Shown piece after piece: positions 55,595 through 60,345 of a stretch of DNA of 60,345 nucleotides. Location: NCBI RefSeq assembly GCF_000723165.1, contig NZ_HG322949.1:4745792-4806136 (forward strand), in the 5' to 3' direction. Position numbers and translations under genes: made by a program. How positions within the stretch are numbered: position 1 is the stretch's first letter; every line of letters begins with the position of its first letter. A model generated the notes under the pieces. The model was not told where the DNA came from and did not search any database. It saw only the letters and a program-made list of their open reading frames with translations. This DNA is from Janthinobacterium agaricidamnosum NBRC 102515 = DSM 9628 (GTDB lineage Bacteria; Pseudomonadota; Gammaproteobacteria; Burkholderiales; Burkholderiaceae_D).

Positions 55595-57072
55595 TCAAGC
55601 ACGGTTAGCGTAGGCGTTGACCGCGCTGCGCGGCAACGGTGCATCGGCCCGGGTTTCCAGCCAGAAGCGGCGCAGCAGGTTTTGCGCGGTTGTCATGCGG
55701 TAGGCGCTGGAGGCGCGCATGTCCGACAACGGCGCGTAATCCTGCGCCATCAAGGCCATTGCGGTTTTCAAGGCTTCCTCGCTCCAGCGCTGGCCAAGCA
55801 GCGACGCTTCCGCCCTGGCGGCGCGTTTCGGCGTCGCCGCCATACCGCCAAAGGCGATCCGCGCCTGCTGGATCAGGTCGCCGTCCAGCGTCAATGCAAA
55901 CGCGGCGCAGACGGCCGAGATATCCTGGTCAAAACGTTTGGCCAGTTTATAGGTGCGGAATTTGATACCGGCTCGCGGCAACGGTACGCGCACGGCTTCG
56001 ACAAATTCGCCCGCTTGCAAATCTTTCTTTTGATAATCGAGATAAAAATCTTCCAACGGCATCACGCGTTGGCCATGCTTGCCACGCAACACGATCTGCG
56101 TGCCCAGTACGATCAGCCACGGCATCGAATCGCCGATCGGCGAACCGTTGGCGACATTGCCGCCCAAGGTGCCGGCATTGCGCACCGGCAGCGACGCGAA
56201 GCGTTGCCACATTTCCGACAATTCATCCGGGTAATGGCTGCACAGCGCCTGGTACGCGTCGTTCAAGCTGACGCCGGCGCCGATTTCCAGCAAGCCATCC
56301 GCTTCCTTGACGGTTTTCAAGGCCCCAACCTGGCCGATATAAATGATGTCGCCAAGATCGCGCATTTGCTTGGTGACCCACAAGCCGACATCGGTCGAGC
56401 CGGCCAGCAGACAGGCCGCCGGTTTTTCGGCGCGCAATTGCACCAGTTCTTCCAGCGTGCGCGGCGCGTGGAATTGTTGTCCATTCGAACTGTAGGTAAC
56501 CATGCTATCGCGCTGCAACGCGGTTAATTGCCGGGCCAGCGCAGCGCGGTCGAGTTCGACACGCGGCAATTCGCCCATGCGGTGCGCGGCGTCGATGATC
56601 GGCCGATAACCGGTGCAACGGCACAGATTGCCGGACAAGGCATCGTCGATATCGCAGCGCCGCGGCCTGGTATCGGGTTTTCCTTCCTGCTTCAGGTACA
56701 TGCCCCACAGCGACATGGCAAAGCCCGGGGTACAGAAACCGCATTGGGAACCATGGCATTCGACCAGCGCCTGCTGCACCGGATGCAAGGCGCCATTATC
56801 CTGTTGCAAATCCTCGACCGTATACAACGCCTTGCCATCCAGTGTGGGCGTCAATTGGATGCAAGAATTAACCGCCTTCAATTCCACCTGACCAGCTTCG
56901 TTCAAGCTGCCCAGCACCACTGTGCAAGCCCCGCAATCGCCTTCGGCGCAACCTTCCTTGGTCCCTGTGCAATGCAAATCCTCACGCAAATGCTGTAAAA
57001 CAGTTTGCGTAGTAGAAACATTGGCGACCTCTTGTACTGCGCCACGGAAAAAAAACGAATCGGTTCTGACAT
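55595..57072 (-). CDS. xdhA: Xanthine dehydrogenase small subunit XdhA, with apparent 5' frameshift
   Basis: The small subunit carries two [2Fe-2S] clusters and FAD. Visible are [33 protein letters not shown] and [20 protein letters not shown] for the clusters, and [20 protein letters not shown] for FAD. The best start is the ATG at 57072, five bases after GAGG, which reads MSEPIRFF and then leaves the main frame at a run of eight T (8 A on the plus strand, 57048-57055). One more T would give [16 protein letters not shown] and a normal protein of about 492 residues. As written, the main frame opens upstream without a good start (ATG at 57145 is in frame, weak site). This is either a sequencing error, a real mutation, or slippage on the homopolymer. 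Confidence 0.85.
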
Positions 57073-57180
57073 TGTTGCCTCGGTTTGATAACAGCTTGAT
57101 CCCAGTATGCAGGTTACCACCCGGAGACGCGACAGCTATATCCATAATCTGATGTCGCTTATCAAGCAATCGCAATATCC

Positions 57181-58134
57181 TTATGCTGTGAACGGATGGG
57201 TCGCATGCCAATGCTCGGCGATATCGATGCGGCGCGTGATCCATACCTGCTCGTGCCCTTGCACATAATCGAGGAAACGCGCCAGCGCGGCGGCCCGCGC
57301 CGGACGGCCGATCAGGCGGCAATGCAAGCCGACCGACAACATCTTCGGCTGGTTCAAGCCATGCGGATCGCCTTCCGCGTACAACACGTCGAACGCGTCC
57401 TTCAAATAATCGAAAAACTGCGTGCCGGAGTTAAACCCCTGCATCGCGGCGAAGCGCATATCGTTGGTATCGAGCGTGTACGGCACCACCAGGTGCGGCT
57501 GGACTTGCGCCGCGCCGGCGGCATCGGTATAGGCGACCTTTTCCCAGAACGGCAAGTCGTCACCGTAATAATCGGAATCGTAGCGGAAGCCGCCATGCTC
57601 GACCACCAGCTTGCGCGTGTTCGGCGAATCGCGGCCGGTGTACCAGCCCTGCGGCAAGGCGCCGGTCAATTCCTGGATCATGCCGACCGCCTCGCGCATA
57701 TGCTCGCGTTCGGTCGCTTCATCCATGTTTTGATAGGAAATCCAGCGCAAGCCATGGCAGGCGATTTCATGCCCCAGTTGCTGGAACGCGGCAACGGCTT
57801 CCGGATTGCGCTTCAGTGCCATCGATACGCCAAATACCGTCAGCGGCAGCTTGCGGTCTTCGAACATGCGCAGCAAGCGCCACAGGCCAGCGCGCGAACC
57901 GTATTCATAGATCGACTCCATGCTCAGGTGGCGCATCGGAAACGCCGCGGCGCCGATAATTTCCGACAAAAACGTTTCCGAGGCTGGGTCGCCATGCAAG
58001 ACATTGTTTTCCGCGCCCTCTTCATAGTTCAATACGAACTGCAAGGCGATGCGGGCCCGGTTCGGCCATTGCGCGTGCGGCGGTGTCCGGCCGTAGCCGA
58101 TCAGGTCGCGCGGATAATTGTCGTAAGTCGTCAT
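57181..58134 (-). CDS. puuE: Allantoinase, polysaccharide-deacetylase type
   Basis: A 317-residue PuuE-type allantoinase, unrelated to the amidohydrolase AllB. It opens allantoin to allantoate. Signatures are [18 protein letters not shown] at the front, [39 protein letters not shown] and [20 protein letters not shown]. The ATG at 58134 matches the family start, though its ribosome site is weak. It is divergent from uraH across a 109-base control region with a perfect inverted repeat. xdhA follows after 108 bases on the same strand. Its product is the substrate of the fusion enzyme at 108-1862. Confidence 0.93.
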   Translation of the reverse strand: MTTYDNYPRDLIGYGRTPPHAQWPNRARIALQFVLNYEEGAENNVLHGDPASETFLSEIIGAAAFPMRHLSMESIYEYGSRAGLWRLLRMFEDRKLPLTVFGVSMALKRNPEAVAAFQQLGHEIACHGLRWISYQNMDEATEREHMREAVGMIQELTGALPQGWYTGRDSPNTRKLVVEHGGFRYDSDYYGDDLPFWEKVAYTDAAGAAQVQPHLVVPYTLDTNDMRFAAMQGFNSGTQFFDYLKDAFDVLYAEGDPHGLNQPKMLSVGLHCRLIGRPARAAALARFLDYVQGHEQVWITRRIDIAEHWHATHPFTA

Positions 58135-58157
58135 GGCGGGTACTCGTCTATGTAAGG

Positions 58158-58234
58158 TATATGTCGAATGATATAGCCCGCTCACTACATCAGTATATGA
58201 TTTGGCCGATAAGCAGATTCAACTTCGACATATA
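58158..58234. promoter_or_regulatory. Perfect 11-bp inverted repeat in the puuE-uraH control region
   Basis: TATATGTCGAA at 58158-58168 and its exact complement TTCGACATATA at 58224-58234 flank the divergent promoter. One lies 24 bases from the puuE start and the other ten bases from the uraH start. This fits two operators for one regulator controlling both directions. No regulator gene is adjacent. Confidence 0.55.
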
Positions 58235-58243
58235 GGGGTAACA

Positions 58244-58597
58244 ATGGGAAAACTGAGTACGCATGTGCTGGACATTGCACAAGGAAAACCGGGCGCCGGC
58301 GTCAAGGTGGCGCTGTTTTCGGTCACGCCGGAAGGGAAGACGCTGCTAAAGATGGATGTCACTAATACCGATGGCCGCTGCTCGACGCCGCTGCTGGAAG
58401 GCGAGACGATGACAGCCGGCCAGTATGAGCTGGTCTTCAATGCCGGCGATTATTTCGCCAGCCAGGGCATCGAGCTGCCGTCGCCGCGTTTTATCGACCT
58501 GGTCACGCTGGCGTTCGGTATTGCCCATTCCGATCAAAATTACCATGTGCCGCTGGTGGTGTCGCCGTGGTCGTATTCAACCTATCGCGGCAGTTGA
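58244..58597 (+). CDS. uraH: 5-Hydroxyisourate hydrolase (transthyretin-like)
   Basis: A 117-residue transthyretin-related protein that hydrolyses 5-hydroxyisourate to OHCU, the substrate of UraD. It begins MGKLSTHVLDIAQGKPGAGV, with the active-site His of STHVLD, and ends with the diagnostic tetrapeptide YRGS; HVPLVVSPWSYSTYRGS is the family C-terminus. The ATG at 58244 follows AGGGGTAACA. There is no periplasmic signal peptide. A hairpin follows the gene. The urate oxidase that would make its substrate is not in this window. Confidence 0.96.
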   Translation: MGKLSTHVLDIAQGKPGAGVKVALFSVTPEGKTLLKMDVTNTDGRCSTPLLEGETMTAGQYELVFNAGDYFASQGIELPSPRFIDLVTLAFGIAHSDQNYHVPLVVSPWSYSTYRGS

Positions 58598-58625
58598 TTT
58601 TAAATAAGCATGCAAGATAAGCATT

Positions 58626-58662
58626 CCAGACAGGAGAGCGGCATGGCCTGCCTCCTGTCTGG
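58626..58662. terminator. Terminator between uraH and the esterase gene
   Basis: CCAGACAGGAG (58626-58636) pairs perfectly with CTCCTGTCTGG (58652-58662). It lies between the two convergent genes and can serve both; the U-tracts are short. Confidence 0.7.
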
Positions 58663-58674
58663 ACTTCCACCGTT

Positions 58675-60255
58675 TTAATGCACGGCAGCCTTGGCTTTCC
58701 AAGTCACACCCGGCCTTGCCACAGCATACATCTGCTTGCCGATCTCGTCGAACAGGCCCAAATCATCCTGGCCGACGGTATACAGGTCCAGGTGGTTGCG
58801 GCCAGCGAGATACGTGACCTTGGCGTCGCTGTCGAGCACCTTCCAACGCTGCTCGAAGCTGCGCACCGCGCCATCCAGGTAAAACGTATCTTCCGTTCCA
58901 ACAATCATATGGAGTCGGCCTTTCAGCAAGGCATGCTGTTTCGGCCAACGCTGTTCCAGCAATTGCGCCAGATCGTAATGATCGCGCCAGTAGCGCGCCA
59001 CTTGCGCATCGACGGCGCCGCTGGCACGGTCGAACAGAGGGCGCGGCCGACCATCCGCGCCGCGCGGCGAAAACACCCAGTCAAACGAAGCCAACTGCCC
59101 GCCATAGGTGCCGAGCACCGCTTCGATCTTGGCAGCTTGTTCCAGCGTGACAATCACCTTGCCATTAAAACGCGCCAGCGGCCATGGGCTGCCGTCAGGC
59201 TTATGATAGACGTTGGCGTTAGCGACATAAATATCGGACTGGATGAACTGGTGGAAATCGATCGAGTCCGGCGAGCTGGGCCAGGTTCCGCCAAACACTT
59301 GCGGGAAATTCAGCTGCAACTGCAGCGTCGCCCAGCCGCCGCTGGAATGACCGGTCAGCAGGCGGCCGGCAGGTTTTCCATCCATGCGGTACTTCCGTTC
59401 CAACGCAGGAATCAATTCCGTCGTCAAGGCGGTGCCCCACGGGCCGTTATTCAGCGAGTCGGCGAATTCATGCGTACCTTCAGGGGTACGCTGTTCCAAC
59501 ATCACCCATATCATCGGCGGCAATTGTCCGCTGTCCATGCGGGCACGGATTTGCGTCGCGGTTTGGGCGCTGAAGTCTTTCGGCACGCCAAAACCATGCG
59601 TCCAATACACGGTCGGATAACGCGCGTGCGAGTTTTTCTCATAATCGGGCGGCAACACAATCCATGATTTGAGAGCAACATCCTTACCCCAGAAATGGCT
59701 CAATAGCGTGCTCTTGAGATCGAAAGCTTGTGCCGCGCCCTCTTTGACGATCGGCGGGATGCCCATCACAGGAGTGCGACTGACAGTGCTCGCGGCACGA
59801 TGGTCCAGCTTGATGGCCGGCACAGCCTGGTCTTGCGCCACCGTGATCACATCGCTTTCCCAGTCGCTGGCATCGCGGCCGTTACGATTATAGGTATGGT
59901 CCACGTCGAGCACCGCCTGTATTTCGCGCGCACATGCAGGCGCTTCATTAAACGGTTTCGGATAAGCGCCGCTATCAGCATGAAACTGCACAGTTGCGCC
60001 TGGCGCCACGCCCTGGATTTCCTGCGCCGCGATCCAGGTGCTCTCGGGCGCAAACAGATTCACTTCGACACTCTTGTCGCCAGTGCCGCACTTCATGAAC
60101 AGCAGCAGACGTCCACTGACCGGTGCGGTCGCGGAGGAAGGCATGACAATTTGAAAGGTGCTGGGAGTTTGCGCAGAGGCAATTGGCGGAACAAGCAACA
60201 CGGCCGCAGCGCATGCACTCAAGGAATAAATCGATTTAACAAGATTGGTAAGCAC
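58675..60255 (-). CDS. Exported alpha/beta-hydrolase, putative esterase
   Basis: A protein of about 526 residues with a signal peptide (SLSACAAAVLLVPPIASAQ), an N-terminal beta-rich region of about 150 residues (VSGRLLLFMKCGTGDKSVEV), and a C-terminal esterase-D-like alpha/beta-hydrolase domain with YPTVYWTHGFGVPKD and the nucleophile elbow LLTGHSSGGWATLQL. A late His in LAGRNHLDLYT may complete the triad. The frame opens at a TTG at 60276; the GTG at 60255 has GGA upstream and is preferred here. No link with purine metabolism is visible, and the substrate is unknown. Confidence 0.82.
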   Translation of the reverse strand: MLTNLVKSIYSLSACAAAVLLVPPIASAQTPSTFQIVMPSSATAPVSGRLLLFMKCGTGDKSVEVNLFAPESTWIAAQEIQGVAPGATVQFHADSGAYPKPFNEAPACAREIQAVLDVDHTYNRNGRDASDWESDVITVAQDQAVPAIKLDHRAASTVSRTPVMGIPPIVKEGAAQAFDLKSTLLSHFWGKDVALKSWIVLPPDYEKNSHARYPTVYWTHGFGVPKDFSAQTATQIRARMDSGQLPPMIWVMLEQRTPEGTHEFADSLNNGPWGTALTTELIPALERKYRMDGKPAGRLLTGHSSGGWATLQLQLNFPQVFGGTWPSSPDSIDFHQFIQSDIYVANANVYHKPDGSPWPLARFNGKVIVTLEQAAKIEAVLGTYGGQLASFDWVFSPRGADGRPRPLFDRASGAVDAQVARYWRDHYDLAQLLEQRWPKQHALLKGRLHMIVGTEDTFYLDGAVRSFEQRWKVLDSDAKVTYLAGRNHLDLYTVGQDDLGLFDEIGKQMYAVARPGVTWKAKAAVH

Positions 60256-60345
60256 TCTAATGATTCCATAAATCAACTAAAGATGCCACTATTCAATACA
60301 CGTCATTACAGAGTCAAGTGTAAATTCCATTACGCATCGCCCCGC

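Noticed and set aside
53842..55608. A plus-strand open frame of 588 codons
   Set aside because: It lies opposite xdhB, whose molybdopterin motifs are complete; the composition is that of a shadow frame.

Overview
The window reads as a chromosomal segment of a GC-rich betaproteobacterium of the Oxalobacteraceae (Janthinobacterium/Duganella/Massilia type). This is inferred from three PEP-CTERM proteins of the choice-of-anchor A type, two large TonB-dependent receptors and the general make-up of the catabolic genes; no 16S or other marker is present. I see no phage, insertion sequence, CRISPR array, tRNA or rRNA. Nearly every gene serves one theme, the breakdown of nucleic acids to carbon and nitrogen.

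Layout. (1) 1-3500: a UraD-allantoate amidohydrolase fusion (purine ring catabolism), a small unknown gene and a TPR/glycosyltransferase-like protein. (2) 3549-15747: a full reductive pyrimidine pathway on the minus strand, running from beta-alanine transaminase through malonate-semialdehyde dehydrogenase, PreT, PreA, an NCS1 permease and dihydropyrimidinase to N-carbamoyl-beta-alanine amidohydrolase. Divergent MocR and RutR-like TetR regulators lie beside it, and a near-palindrome resembling the RutR operator sits in the divergent promoter. (3) 15764-19110: three tandem PEP-CTERM proteins, two of them in a recently duplicated unit that includes promoter and terminator. (4) 19360-22089: small envelope proteins, a VOC protein and an M19 dipeptidase. 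(5) 22086-30833: a nucleoside operon (punA, deoB, deoC, a two-domain ALDH16-like aldehyde dehydrogenase, deoA, cdd, and a long nucleoside deaminase). (6) 31172-33245: pseudouridine kinase and glycosidase. (7) 33292-41831: a LysR regulator, a TonB receptor and a four-gene BMP/NupABC-type nucleoside ABC importer. (8) 41909-50784: exported S1/P1 nuclease, phospholipase-D-like protein, 5'-nucleotidase, a second TonB receptor and a secreted adenosine deaminase. (9) 50816-58597: guanine deaminase, XdhC, XdhB, XdhA, allantoinase PuuE and hydroxyisourate hydrolase. (10) 58675-60255: an exported esterase-like protein.

How it fits together (inference): nucleic acid or nucleotides are cut and dephosphorylated outside the cytoplasm. 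Nucleosides enter through TonB receptors and the ABC importer and are phosphorolysed or deaminated. Sugar phosphate goes to glyceraldehyde-3-phosphate and acetaldehyde. Pyrimidine bases go to beta-alanine and acetyl-CoA; purine bases go through xanthine and urate to allantoate. Urate oxidase is not in the window.

Most unusual points: a 109-nt foldable element at 29879-29987 whose G-U pairs only make sense on the strand opposite the flanking genes; an apparent one-base frameshift in an 8-nt homopolymer at the start of xdhA; and several perfect inverted repeats in intergenic gaps.
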